Below are positions 18,723 through 27,356 of a DNA stretch of 64,000 nt, piece by piece. The stretch's first letter is position 1; each line of letters opens with the position of its first letter. Source of the stretch: Boseongicola sp. (GTDB lineage Bacteria > Pseudomonadota > Alphaproteobacteria > Rhodobacterales > Rhodobacteraceae); contig JAPPCV010000056.1 in the NCBI GenBank assembly GCA_028824715.1, positions 1 through 64,000 on the forward strand, in the 5' to 3' direction. The notes beneath the pieces are model-generated. The model was not told where the DNA came from and ran no database searches. It worked only from the letters and a program-made list of their open reading frames with translations. The position numbers and the translations under genes were made by a program.

Positions 18723-19697
18723 TCATTCGCAGGCGTAGGACACGCCGTTGGCCGCGTCGATCTTGCGGATGACTTCCCAGAACACCTGATAGGTCATTTC
18801 CAGGAACTGGCCCTCGTTCGACTTCGAGAACTCGGCTTCGAGCGTGGTGCCATCCCATTCGAAGCTGAAGAAGGCGTCACGGATCTTGTCCTGGAGCTCG
18901 GGCTTGAGGTTGTAGACCACACCGAAGCCGGTCGTCGGGAAAGTCTGCGACTTGTAGATGGTGATCACGTCGTCTTCCTTGATGACGTCGCGGCTGATCA
19001 TGCGCGACTTGACCGAGTTCGCGATCGAGGCAGCCATGTAGTCCTTGTTGGCGACCCCGAGGATCGAGTTGTCGTGCTTGCCCGAGAAGACCGGCTCGAA
19101 GTCGCGTTCCGGAAGCAGGTCGAAATCGCCCTTCAGGATGGCCGACGGTGCCTTGAAGCCCGAGTTCGAGGTGGGCGAGGTGAAGGCCAGCTGCTTGCCC
19201 TTGATGTCTTCCACGCTCTCGATGCCGGATCCCGGGTAAGTGATGATCTCCATTTCATAGCCGAAATTGCCGTCCAGCGAGGCCATGATGGTAAAGGGCC
19301 GGAAGCCGGCGCAGTTGACCGCAAGCGGGTTCGATCCGGTATTGAACCCCGCGATATGCAGGCGGCCCGAACGCATCGCCTCGATCTGTGCCGCGTTGCT
19401 TTGAACCGGGAAGAAGACAACGTCCTTGCCGGTTTCGGCTTCAAGGTGCTCCAGAAAGTCCGACCACGCCGTCTTGTAGACAGCGGGGTCCTCGACCGGC
19501 GTATAGGCGAAGATCAGCGTGTCCGGATCGATCTGGTCCGCCGGATCGCTTGGAATGTCGGCAATCAGATCCCCGTCCGCGTCGCAAAAACGTTCATCCA
19601 GGTCGCCCCTTGGGCAGTCCTGCGCCCAGGCGGAGGTGCCAAGCGACAGCAACGCGATCACCGATGTGGCGATCAGTGGCTTGATGTTCAGTTTCAT
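18723..19697 (-). CDS. phnD: Phosphate/phosphite/phosphonate ABC transporter substrate-binding protein PhnD-like
   Basis: A 324-residue periplasmic protein. A signal peptide ends near SAWAQ (about residue 26), followed by an acidic CDADGDLIADIPSDP stretch and then the PhnD fold (IFAYTPVEDPAVYKTAWSDFLEHLEAETGKDVVFF, GKQLAFTSPTSNSGFKAPSAIL). The ATG at 19697 follows GGGAGAAG; the 18 codons before it in the ORF track are not used. The ligand is uncertain within phosphonate, phosphite or phosphate esters. It lies 50 bp downstream of the DeoR gene with no promoter seen between, so the regulator may be the first gene of the operon. Confidence 0.88.
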   Translation of the reverse strand: MKLNIKPLIATSVIALLSLGTSAWAQDCPRGDLDERFCDADGDLIADIPSDPADQIDPDTLIFAYTPVEDPAVYKTAWSDFLEHLEAETGKDVVFFPVQSNAAQIEAMRSGRLHIAGFNTGSNPLAVNCAGFRPFTIMASLDGNFGYEMEIITYPGSGIESVEDIKGKQLAFTSPTSNSGFKAPSAILKGDFDLLPERDFEPVFSGKHDNSILGVANKDYMAASIANSVKSRMISRDVIKEDDVITIYKSQTFPTTGFGVVYNLKPELQDKIRDAFFSFEWDGTTLEAEFSKSNEGQFLEMTYQVFWEVIRKIDAANGVSYACE

Positions 19698-19747
19698 GTG
19701 CTTCTCCCAGTTATGCGGCTTCTCCCGCCGCGGTTCGCTTCGCTTGA

Positions 19748-20584
19748 TCACGCGGGCTCGGCAACGAGGATGTCCACGTCCGCGCCATCCAGTGCGCTCA
19801 GCAAGTCTCCCTTCGGCTTTGCATCGACAACGACGGATTGCAGGTCCGCAAGCTCACCGACGTTGGCGAGACCCTTGTGGCCAAATTTCTGTGAATCGAT
19901 CAGAAGGTGCCGAATCGTGGCACGCTGCAGCATCACCCGCTTCACCGCGGCGAAGCCACGCACCGTCTCGGACGGCCCCAGCGCCGTCAACCCTGACGCG
20001 CCGATCACGCAGCGATCCACGTTGAAGCGCTCAAGGAATTCCAGTGTCTCGGTTCCGACCGTCGCCGATTCCGCAGGCAGGTACTCGCCGGGGCACAAGA
20101 TCACTTCGGGCGCCCCGTGCCCGATCGTCATGGCAACCGGGATCGAGTTGGTGATCACTGTGCATTGCGTGCCCAGCCAGGCCAGGGCACGGGCCATCTG
20201 GATCGTGGTCGAGCCCGAATCGATCATCAGGGTCTCGCCGTCCTGCACCAGCCCAGCCGCCCGCAGCCCGATCCGCTCTCGCTCGGCAATCCGGGCGTTT
20301 GCACGCTCGTCCAGGCTCGGATAATGCCCCTGCGCGGGGGCCGAGGCACCGCCATGGGCGCGGTCTATCAGCCCGTCGTCCGCCAGCGCGTCAAGATCCC
20401 GGCGTACCGTTTCTGCGGAGACATTGAACCGCCGCGCCAGTTCGCTGATGCGGACATGGGGGCGCAACTTCAATTCCAGCAGGATCAGCCGCCGCCGCTC
20501 AGGCTTCCGCAGGCGCCCACGGCCGTTCTCCGCCGTCTTGAGTCGCGTCTTCAGCTGCGCCATCCGATTGTCCGATTCTGTCAT
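19748..20584 (-). CDS. DeoR/GlpR family transcriptional regulator
   Basis: A 278-residue regulator with an N-terminal DeoR helix-turn-helix (RRRLILLELKLRPHVRISELARRFNVSAETVRRDLDAL, about residues 30-65) and a C-terminal DeoRC sensor domain (TLMIDSGSTTIQMARAL, CVIGASGLTALGPSE). DeoRC domains sense phosphorylated sugars or related compounds; GlpR senses glycerol-3-phosphate. I use the ATG at 20584; a TTG nine bases upstream is the ORF-track start. It is the first gene of the minus-strand phn-ugp run and probably controls it and the divergent Na/Pi cotransporter, which is inference from position. Confidence 0.88.
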   Translation of the reverse strand: MTESDNRMAQLKTRLKTAENGRGRLRKPERRRLILLELKLRPHVRISELARRFNVSAETVRRDLDALADDGLIDRAHGGASAPAQGHYPSLDERANARIAERERIGLRAAGLVQDGETLMIDSGSTTIQMARALAWLGTQCTVITNSIPVAMTIGHGAPEVILCPGEYLPAESATVGTETLEFLERFNVDRCVIGASGLTALGPSETVRGFAAVKRVMLQRATIRHLLIDSQKFGHKGLANVGELADLQSVVVDAKPKGDLLSALDGADVDILVAEPA

Positions 20585-20734
20585 TCCGGACAAAATTGTG
20601 GCTTTTCTGTCGCAATTGCAATTATTTTGTTGTATATCCCACTATCTGATGTGCAAATTTGTTGCAGCAAACGGATTCTTGACGCCTGTCCGAGAGGTCA
20701 TGCCCAAGCACGAACCAGAAACCGGCGTGCCCGA
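20585..20734. promoter_or_regulatory. divergent deoR / Na-Pi cotransporter control region with palindromes
   Basis: This 150-bp AT-rich spacer stands out from its GC-rich neighbours. It contains the perfect palindrome GCAATTGC (20612-20619) inside GCAATTGCAATTATTTTG, and TTTGTTGCAGCAAA (20658-20671), which matches its reverse complement at 12 of 14 positions. Both are candidate operators for the adjacent DeoR protein. I could not fix a clear -35/-10 pair for either gene. Confidence 0.5.
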
Positions 20735-22396
20735 ATGATCGTCCTTGCCGCACATCTCGCCGCCGCCGTCGCGCTCCTGCTGTGGTCGGTTCGCCTGATC
20801 CGCACGGGCGTCGAACGCGGTTTCATGCCCGACCTGAAGCGTCACATGAAGGATCGCGCCGACAACAAGCTTTCCGCCGCGGCAAGCGGCAGCCTCGCGG
20901 CAATGCTGATGCAGAGCTCGACCGCCGTTGCCCTGATAGGCGCAGGCTTCGCGGTCTCCGGCATGCTGGCGCCCCATGCCGCGCTGGCGCTCCTCCTCGG
21001 CGCAGACCTTGGCTCCGCCATCGTGGCACAGGTCCTGCTCCTTCCGGTGCAGGCGCTGGTTCCCTTTGCGCTGGTGTTCGGCGTCGCGATCTTCTTCAAT
21101 GCGCGCAGCCGCAAGTCCAAGCAGGTCGGGCGCATGGTGATCGGCTTCGCGCTGGTCCTGGTCTCGCTTGGCATGATCCGGGAAGCGGCGGCGCCCATTG
21201 GCGGCAACCCCGTTGTCCAGAACATCGCGGCCTATTTCCAGGGCGACCTTGTCAGCGCGTTCGTCATCGGCGCGCTCATCGCATGGGCGATGCACTCCAG
21301 CCTTGCCGCGGTGCTGACCTTTGCCGCTTTCGCCGCGACCGGACTGACCGCCGCGCCGGTGGCCGCCGCGCTGGTGATCGGCGCGAACTTCGGCGCCGGG
21401 CTCATCCCTTTCGCGCTCCTCTGGTCGAGCGAGCGTCCGGCCCGGCTCGTGGTCATCGGCAACCTTGTTGCGCGTGGCGGCATGGCGCTGCTGTTTCTTG
21501 CGCTTCTCGCGGGCGGCATCTTCGATCTCGCGCTTCTCGGCTCAGGACCGGCCCAGCAGGCCGTCTCGCTGCACATCATGGTGAACGCCGCCCTGCTCGC
21601 GGTGGCACTGCCCCTGTCCGGGAAGCTTGTCCGCATTGCGGACGCGGCACTGCCCAGGCATGCCGAGAGCACGGTTGCGACCGTCTCGGCCCTCGACCCG
21701 GACGCGCTCGACCACGCGCCCCTGGCGCTCGCCTGCGCCCAGCGCGAGCTTCTGCGCATGGCGGAAACCGTGCAGGCCATCCTGGTCCCGGTCATGCAGC
21801 TCTTCCGGGGCTGGGACCCGGACATTGCGCGCGTGATCGAGATTCGCGAGGACGACATTGACCGGATGCACTTCGAGACGAAGATCTACATCTCGCGACT
21901 GCGCGAAAACGGCATTCCTCCCGCGCTGGACAAGAAGACGCTGGAAATCGCCGCGGTGGCCAACAGCCTTGAGGAGGCCGGCGACCGGATCGCGGTTGAC
22001 CTCGTTGCACTGGCAAGGAAGATGCAGGACAAGGCGATCAGGTTTTCCGACCAGGGCATCTCGGATCTCGACCACTTCCACGACCAGGTCGTCACCAACG
22101 GTCAGCTGGCCCTCAGGGTGCTGACCACGGGCGATGCCGAGGCCGCGCGCCAGCTCGTCGCCGAAAAGGACCGGATCCGCATCGAGGAGCAGAAGCTTCA
22201 GGAAAGGCACCTGAGGCGTCTCCAGGAAGGCGCGGCCGCCAGCCTCGAGACCACGAACATCCATCAGGACACGCTGCGCCTCCTGAAACAGATAAACGCC
22301 GCGCTTTCCTACGTGGCCTATCCGATCGCGGAGGAGACCGGCGACCTTCTGGGCAGCCGCCTTGCCTCGCTCCGAAGCGGCGGAGACGCGGCATGA
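20735..22396 (+). CDS. Na/Pi cotransporter family protein with C-terminal PhoU-like domain
   Basis: A 553-residue inner-membrane protein of the PNaS (NptA) family, expected to import phosphate with sodium. Two inverted membrane repeats carry the family marks MLMQSSTAVALIGAGFAVSG and WAMHSSLAAVLTFAAFAATGL, followed from about residue 330 by a cytoplasmic helical PhoU-like region (LLRMAETVQAILVPVM, ANSLEEAGDRIAVDLVALARKM). I take MIVLAAHLAAAVALLLW (ATG 20735) as the start; the ORF track begins 206 codons earlier, inside the deoR gene. The Shine-Dalgarno is poor. Divergent from the DeoR gene. Confidence 0.88.
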   Translation: MIVLAAHLAAAVALLLWSVRLIRTGVERGFMPDLKRHMKDRADNKLSAAASGSLAAMLMQSSTAVALIGAGFAVSGMLAPHAALALLLGADLGSAIVAQVLLLPVQALVPFALVFGVAIFFNARSRKSKQVGRMVIGFALVLVSLGMIREAAAPIGGNPVVQNIAAYFQGDLVSAFVIGALIAWAMHSSLAAVLTFAAFAATGLTAAPVAAALVIGANFGAGLIPFALLWSSERPARLVVIGNLVARGGMALLFLALLAGGIFDLALLGSGPAQQAVSLHIMVNAALLAVALPLSGKLVRIADAALPRHAESTVATVSALDPDALDHAPLALACAQRELLRMAETVQAILVPVMQLFRGWDPDIARVIEIREDDIDRMHFETKIYISRLRENGIPPALDKKTLEIAAVANSLEEAGDRIAVDLVALARKMQDKAIRFSDQGISDLDHFHDQVVTNGQLALRVLTTGDAEAARQLVAEKDRIRIEEQKLQERHLRRLQEGAAASLETTNIHQDTLRLLKQINAALSYVAYPIAEETGDLLGSRLASLRSGGDAA

Positions 22397-22898
22397 GGGC
22401 TCCGAGAGAAGTCGCCAGGCGATCCATGGGGAGGACTGCCCGGCCGCGCGAGCAAGTTGCGCGGTGGCGCCGCGTCGGCTGCAGCGCGACGCCTACGGGA
22501 TGGCCGATGGACGTCACGAAGTCCTGGAACGCCGCTGAAATCGAGGCGCTGACGGATGCTGGTGCGGCCGTATGCGTCTCCAACCTGCCCGCCGGCGACA
22601 ATTTCTTGGACAGGCGCCTCGACCGTTGCGCCAGGGTTCAATGCCGGACTATGGTCTGTGCGATGGCGGCAGGCGGGCCGATGCGCCGCTCGAAAGGGCG
22701 CAACGGACGCATGTGCCGCAGCATCTCGTCCAGGAAGGCCTCGAGGCCGGCCGACGAAAGGGAGATTTCGAGGCTCTTGAAGGCCTGGCAGGGGACCCGC
22801 AACGACTGACGTAGCAGGAAGAAACACGCGAGGCCCCGTTCGGCATCGCCAACCAAGGCCGGAACAACCGGTCCAATCTAACCCGAAAGGAGAGGAAG
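22397..22898. other. 502-bp gap before the Afu/Fbp-like importer
   Basis: Plus-strand ORF 22393-22809 overlaps the cotransporter stop by ATGA but its product has no family character. A minus-strand ORF (22638-22856, containing FKSLEISLSSAGLEAFLDEMLRHM) looks more protein-like but has no match I recognise. It may be a gene remnant. The region must also hold the importer promoter; AAAGGAGAGG at its right end is the ribosome-binding site of the next gene. Confidence 0.4.
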
Positions 22899-23924
22899 AT
22901 GAAAAGGATAACAGCCACGATCGCAGGATCGTTGATCGCGCTCGCCGCGACGGTGTCGGCGTCATTCGCCGACAAGCTGACGTATTATTGTTCGGCACAG
23001 GAAGACTGGTGTCAGCTGATGGCTCGGAGCTTCGAGGATGCGACAGGCATCGACGTGAACATGACCCGGAAGTCTTCGGGCGAGACCTTCGCGCAAATCC
23101 GTGCGGAATCCTCCAACCCCAAGGGCGACGTCTGGTGGGGTGGAACGGGCGACCCGCACCTTCAGGCAGCGGAGGAAGGCCTGACAATGGAATACATGTC
23201 GCCCATGCGCGACCAGCTGCATGATTGGGCGATTGCACAGGCCGAAAGCGCTGGCAACAAGACCATCGGCATCTATTCCGGGGCGCTCGGCTACGGTTTC
23301 AACACCGACCTGGTGGCCGCAAACAACCTGCCTGAGCCGTCCTGCTGGAAGGACTTGCTGAAACCCGAATACAAGGGGCATGTCCAGATGGCGAACCCGA
23401 ATTCGTCAGGCACGGCCTACACGACCCTTGCATCCATGGTGCAGATCTTTGGCGAGGACGACGGGTTCGAGTTCATGAAGGGGCTCCACGCCAACATCAA
23501 CCAGTACACGAAGTCGGGCTCGGCTCCGATCAAGGCGGCGGGTCGTGGCGAAAACACCATCGGCATCGTCTTCATGCACGACGCGGTGAAGCAGGCCGTG
23601 TCCGGGTTCCCGATCAAGGTCGTGGCACCGTGCGAAGGCACCGGATACGAGATCGGTTCGATGTCGATCATCGACGGAGCGCGCAACCTGGAAGAGGCCA
23701 AGATGTTCTATGACTGGGCGCTCTCCGTCGAGGCACAGAATCTCGCACTGCAGGTGAATGCGTTCCAAGTGCCGTCGAACAAGGGGGCGGAGACCTCAGA
23801 GAGTGCGCCTGACATGAGCCTGATCAAGCTGATTGACTACGACTTCAAGAAGTACGGCTCTTCGGACGAGCGCAAGCGCTTGCTGCAAAAATGGGACGAA
23901 GAGGTTTCGACCCTGCCACAGTAG
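22899..23924 (+). CDS. ABC transporter substrate-binding protein, AfuA/FbpA-like
   Basis: A 341-residue periplasmic protein with a signal peptide ending at ASFAD (about residue 25). LTYYCSAQEDWCQLMARSFEDATGIDV, KSSGETFAQIRAE and KGDVWWGGTGDPHLQAA place it in the Fbp/Afu/2-aminoethylphosphonate group of extracellular binding proteins. The adjacent tyrosine pair that binds iron in FbpA is not evident in the C-terminal half, so an iron role is doubtful; AfuA homologues bind sugar phosphates. With a phosphatase-like gene just beyond the operon and phosphorus genes upstream, an organophosphate ligand is my preferred guess. Strong Shine-Dalgarno AAAGGAGAGG. Confidence 0.8.
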   Translation: MKRITATIAGSLIALAATVSASFADKLTYYCSAQEDWCQLMARSFEDATGIDVNMTRKSSGETFAQIRAESSNPKGDVWWGGTGDPHLQAAEEGLTMEYMSPMRDQLHDWAIAQAESAGNKTIGIYSGALGYGFNTDLVAANNLPEPSCWKDLLKPEYKGHVQMANPNSSGTAYTTLASMVQIFGEDDGFEFMKGLHANINQYTKSGSAPIKAAGRGENTIGIVFMHDAVKQAVSGFPIKVVAPCEGTGYEIGSMSIIDGARNLEEAKMFYDWALSVEAQNLALQVNAFQVPSNKGAETSESAPDMSLIKLIDYDFKKYGSSDERKRLLQKWDEEVSTLPQ

Positions 23925-26138
23925 GTGACGCCCGCGAAAGCAACACAGACCCCTCCGGTCTTGATCTTCTGGATCGTCGCCGGGTGGGTCGGCTTCGTCC
24001 TCTGCCCCTGGTACGGGGTGGAGGACGGTTTCTTCTCGTTCGAGTGGCTGGTCGACGGCTACCCGTTCGAGGAGGACTATTCCCCGGCCGCTTTCCTGGT
24101 CGGGCAAGGCGAGAAGCTGTGGCTGGCCCCCTTGCTGATCCCTCTCCTCCTGCCGCTTCTGGCTCTCGGGCGGGAGAAGTCCGACCCCACGTATTTCCGC
24201 ATTCTGACCGTCGCGGGCGCGCTTGGATTTGGCTGGTTGATCATCCAGGGATTCTCCATCGGCATCCGCGGATTCAATTTCCAATGGATGAACGCTGCGT
24301 TTGGCGCGCTGGGAGATCGCCAGTTCGGGATGGGATACGGCGCGATGATTTGCGCTTCCGCGTTCCTGTTCCTCTTCACGCAAGGCATCGCCGCCCGGGG
24401 TGCGGTCAATGGTGACGTCTTCGTGGTCGGCGCGATTGGCGGCGTGGTCACCATTGTCACTGCGTTCGTGTTCTTTCCCATCGCGAACATGCTGTTCTCG
24501 GCCTTTGTTACCGACGACGGGGCGTACTCGATCTCGGCATTTGTCGGCAAGTTCTTCGATGATCGCCTATGGGGGATAGGGTGCTTCTTTGGCACGAGAT
24601 GCGGCGCGGCGCTGAACTCACTTGTCCTTGCCATCGCCGTCGGCTTCATCACCACCGTTCTGGGCCTCGCCTTTGCGCTTGTCGTGACCCGCTCGGGGTT
24701 TCGCTGGAAACGCCTGCTCCGTGCGCTGACCGTACTGCCGATCATCACGCCGCCTTTCGTGATTGGCCTCGCGCTGATCCTGCTCTTCGGCCTGTCCGGT
24801 TCCGTGACCGTATTCATCGCCGACCTTTTGGGCACGCAGCCCACCCGGTGGCTCTACGGCATGCCCGGGGTGCTGATCGCGCAGACTCTGGCGTTCACGC
24901 CCATTGCCTTCCTCGTTCTGATCGGCGTGGTCGAGGGCGTCTCGCCGTCGATGGAAGAGGCCGCGCAGACGCTGCGCGCCAACCGCTGGCAGACTTTCCG
25001 CACGGTGTCGTTGCCCTTGATGCGCCCAGGACTGGCCAACGCGTTCCTGCTGGGCTTCATCGAGAGCATGGCCGATTTCGGCAACCCGCTCGTTCTGGGC
25101 GGCAACTTCGATGTGCTCTCGACGGAGATCTTCTTCGCCATCGTCGGTGCGCAGTACGACCAGGGTCGTGCGGCCGTGCTTGCCATGGTCTTGCTGTTCT
25201 TCACCCTGTCCGCCTTCTTTGCCCAACGGGCCTGGCTCGGGAAAAAGAGCTATACGACCGTCTCGGGCAAGGGCGATGCGGGCGTGCACCCGTTGATGCC
25301 AAACGGCCTCGCGATTCCTGCGATGATCGTGGCGCTCAGCTGGGCGATCTTCACCGCAACGGTCTACGGCATGATCGTCTATGGAAGTGTCGTGGAGCTT
25401 TGGGGGGTCAACAACTCGATCACCTTCAAGCACTACGTGACGGCCTTCTCGATTCGGATCGAGGAGGAAGGCATCCGCTGGACAGGTGCCGCCTGGGACA
25501 GCTTCTGGACGACGATCACCATCGCCGCGATTGCGGCACCCTTGACGGGGGCGGTAGGGCTGGTCACGGCCTATCTGCTGACCCGGCAGAGCTTCGCGGG
25601 AAAGAGCGCGTTCGAGTTTGGCACGATGCTGTCCTTCGCAATCCCCGGCACGGTCATCGGCGTTAGCTACATCCTTGCATTCAACGTGCCACCGATCGAG
25701 ATCACCGGGACGGGGATCATCCTCGTGGTCAGCTTCATCTTCCGCAACATGCCCGTGGGCGTGCGCGCCGGCATCGCTTCCATGTCCCAGCTTGACAAGT
25801 CGCTGGACGAAAGCTCCCTGACGCTCGGCGCCAACTCGTGGCAAACTTTCCGCCGGGTGATCCTTCCATTGTTGCGGCCTGCAATTCTCGCCGCACTCGT
25901 GTATTCCTTCGTGCGCGCCATGACCGCGATCTCGGCCGTGATTTTCCTTGTGTCGGCGGAGTATGACATGGCCACCAGCTACATCATCGGGCGGGTCGAG
26001 AATAACGACTACGGCCTCGCGATCGCTTACTCCACGACGCTGATCTTCGTTATGCTCTCCGCCGTGGCGCTGATGCAGCTGATCGTCGGGCGCACCCAGA
26101 TCGGGCGCCGCATGACGCAGTCGCGAACAAATGTTTGA
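23925..26138 (+). CDS. ABC transporter permease, fused double-domain AfuB/FbpB-like
   Basis: A 737-residue inner-membrane protein that carries both permease halves in one chain. Two EAA loops are visible: EEAAQTLRANRWQTFRTVSLPLMRPG (near residue 345) and DESSLTLGANSWQTFRRVILPLLRPA (near 630). Usual FbpB proteins are about 520-560 residues; here an extra N-terminal block of about 200 residues with several hydrophobic segments precedes the first half. Translation starts at GTG directly after the binding-protein stop (TAGGTG), so the two are coupled. Confidence 0.85.
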   Translation: MTPAKATQTPPVLIFWIVAGWVGFVLCPWYGVEDGFFSFEWLVDGYPFEEDYSPAAFLVGQGEKLWLAPLLIPLLLPLLALGREKSDPTYFRILTVAGALGFGWLIIQGFSIGIRGFNFQWMNAAFGALGDRQFGMGYGAMICASAFLFLFTQGIAARGAVNGDVFVVGAIGGVVTIVTAFVFFPIANMLFSAFVTDDGAYSISAFVGKFFDDRLWGIGCFFGTRCGAALNSLVLAIAVGFITTVLGLAFALVVTRSGFRWKRLLRALTVLPIITPPFVIGLALILLFGLSGSVTVFIADLLGTQPTRWLYGMPGVLIAQTLAFTPIAFLVLIGVVEGVSPSMEEAAQTLRANRWQTFRTVSLPLMRPGLANAFLLGFIESMADFGNPLVLGGNFDVLSTEIFFAIVGAQYDQGRAAVLAMVLLFFTLSAFFAQRAWLGKKSYTTVSGKGDAGVHPLMPNGLAIPAMIVALSWAIFTATVYGMIVYGSVVELWGVNNSITFKHYVTAFSIRIEEEGIRWTGAAWDSFWTTITIAAIAAPLTGAVGLVTAYLLTRQSFAGKSAFEFGTMLSFAIPGTVIGVSYILAFNVPPIEITGTGIILVVSFIFRNMPVGVRAGIASMSQLDKSLDESSLTLGANSWQTFRRVILPLLRPAILAALVYSFVRAMTAISAVIFLVSAEYDMATSYIIGRVENNDYGLAIAYSTTLIFVMLSAVALMQLIVGRTQIGRRMTQSRTNV

Positions 26139-26150
26139 GGAGAGCGTGAG

Positions 26151-27218
26151 ATGAGCATCGCATCCAAAGCCGCACCCATCCGGTTCGAAGGCGTCTCGAA
26201 GAAATTCGGCAAGGATGTCGTTGCGGTCGACAACATCGACCTCGCGGTGGCCGCAGGCAAGCTCGTGACCCTCCTCGGCCCTTCGGGTTGCGGAAAGACC
26301 ACGACGCTCAGGATGATCGCGGGGTTGGAGATGGCCACTTCGGGCCGAATAACCATCGGCGACGTGGACGTCACGACGTTGCCCGCGACCGACCGCGACG
26401 TGTCGATGGTCTTTCAGTCCTACGCGCTCTTTCCACATATGAGCGTGCTGGAAAACGTCATGTATGGACTGACATTCTCGGGTTTCGGAAAGGGAGAAGC
26501 CCGTTCTCGCGCGCTGCAAGGGCTGGACCTGGTGGGTCTCAAAGGCTTCGATGGGCGCCTGCCATCCGAACTTTCGGGTGGTCAACAGCAACGGGTCGCG
26601 GTGGCGCGTGCGTTAGTGCTTGAGCCACAGGTTCTGCTCTTTGACGAGCCGCTTTCGAATCTCGACGCCAAGTTGCGCCGCCAGGTGCGTGAAGACATCC
26701 GCGCGATCCAGCAGGAGCTCGGCCTGACCGTAGTCTATGTCACCCACGACCAGGAAGAGGCGCTTGCGGTTTCCGACGAAATCGTCGTGATGCGCAACGC
26801 AGCCATTGCCCAGATCGGCACGCCGCGCGAGCTCTATGACGCCCCAAACGACCGCTTTGTCGCGGACTTCATTGGAGAGGCGAACCTCATTGAATGCCAA
26901 ATTGTCGAATTGGACGGCGGCACCGCGATGATCGAAGTCGAAGGCTACCGGCACCAGCTGCCGGCAAGAGGATTGTCCCCGGGGCCAGCCACGCTTGCCG
27001 TGCGACCCTCCCGAATTGTCCTTGACGGCGATGCGGGCGTGCAAGCGACGGTCGCAAAGGCAACTTATGTAGGCGTGCGGATGGAGTACACGTTGGAGGG
27101 CGGGTTCGGACAGGTCTTTGCCGTGCAGGATGACGTGGACAAGCCGCTGGAGGTCGGCACGGACCTTTGCATGTCCTTTGCGTCAAGAGGACCTGTGCTG
27201 CTGCCCGGAGAGGCGTAG
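26151..27218 (+). CDS. ABC transporter ATP-binding protein, AfuC/FbpC-like
   Basis: A 355-residue ATPase with Walker A GPSGCGKTT, Q-loop QSYALFPHMSVLENV, signature LSGGQQQRVAVAR, Walker [14 protein letters not shown] and H-loop THDQEEAL, then a TOBE regulatory domain with LAVRPSRIVL. It is third in the binding protein-permease-ATPase operon, 12 bp after the permease, behind GAGGAGAG. MalK-type architecture is shared by iron, polyamine, sugar phosphate and aminoethylphosphonate importers, so it does not settle the substrate. Confidence 0.88.
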   Translation: MSIASKAAPIRFEGVSKKFGKDVVAVDNIDLAVAAGKLVTLLGPSGCGKTTTLRMIAGLEMATSGRITIGDVDVTTLPATDRDVSMVFQSYALFPHMSVLENVMYGLTFSGFGKGEARSRALQGLDLVGLKGFDGRLPSELSGGQQQRVAVARALVLEPQVLLFDEPLSNLDAKLRRQVREDIRAIQQELGLTVVYVTHDQEEALAVSDEIVVMRNAAIAQIGTPRELYDAPNDRFVADFIGEANLIECQIVELDGGTAMIEVEGYRHQLPARGLSPGPATLAVRPSRIVLDGDAGVQATVAKATYVGVRMEYTLEGGFGQVFAVQDDVDKPLEVGTDLCMSFASRGPVLLPGEA

Positions 27219-27356
27219 CGGACCCGTCTGGCCACGTTGCAGTCCGAGCCCTCCTGGCATCGCTTGGCGACTTGACCGGTTCGCGCAGAAGCATTGCAGA
27301 ATCGGATGTCTTTGCGAACTTGCGCTGACACGCCACCGGAAGCCATTGGCCCAATC

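Noticed and set aside
24618-26591. 657-codon minus-strand ORF opposite the fused permease
   Set aside because: His/Arg/Gln-rich frame shadow of the permease and ATPase genes, no hydrophobic or domain pattern.
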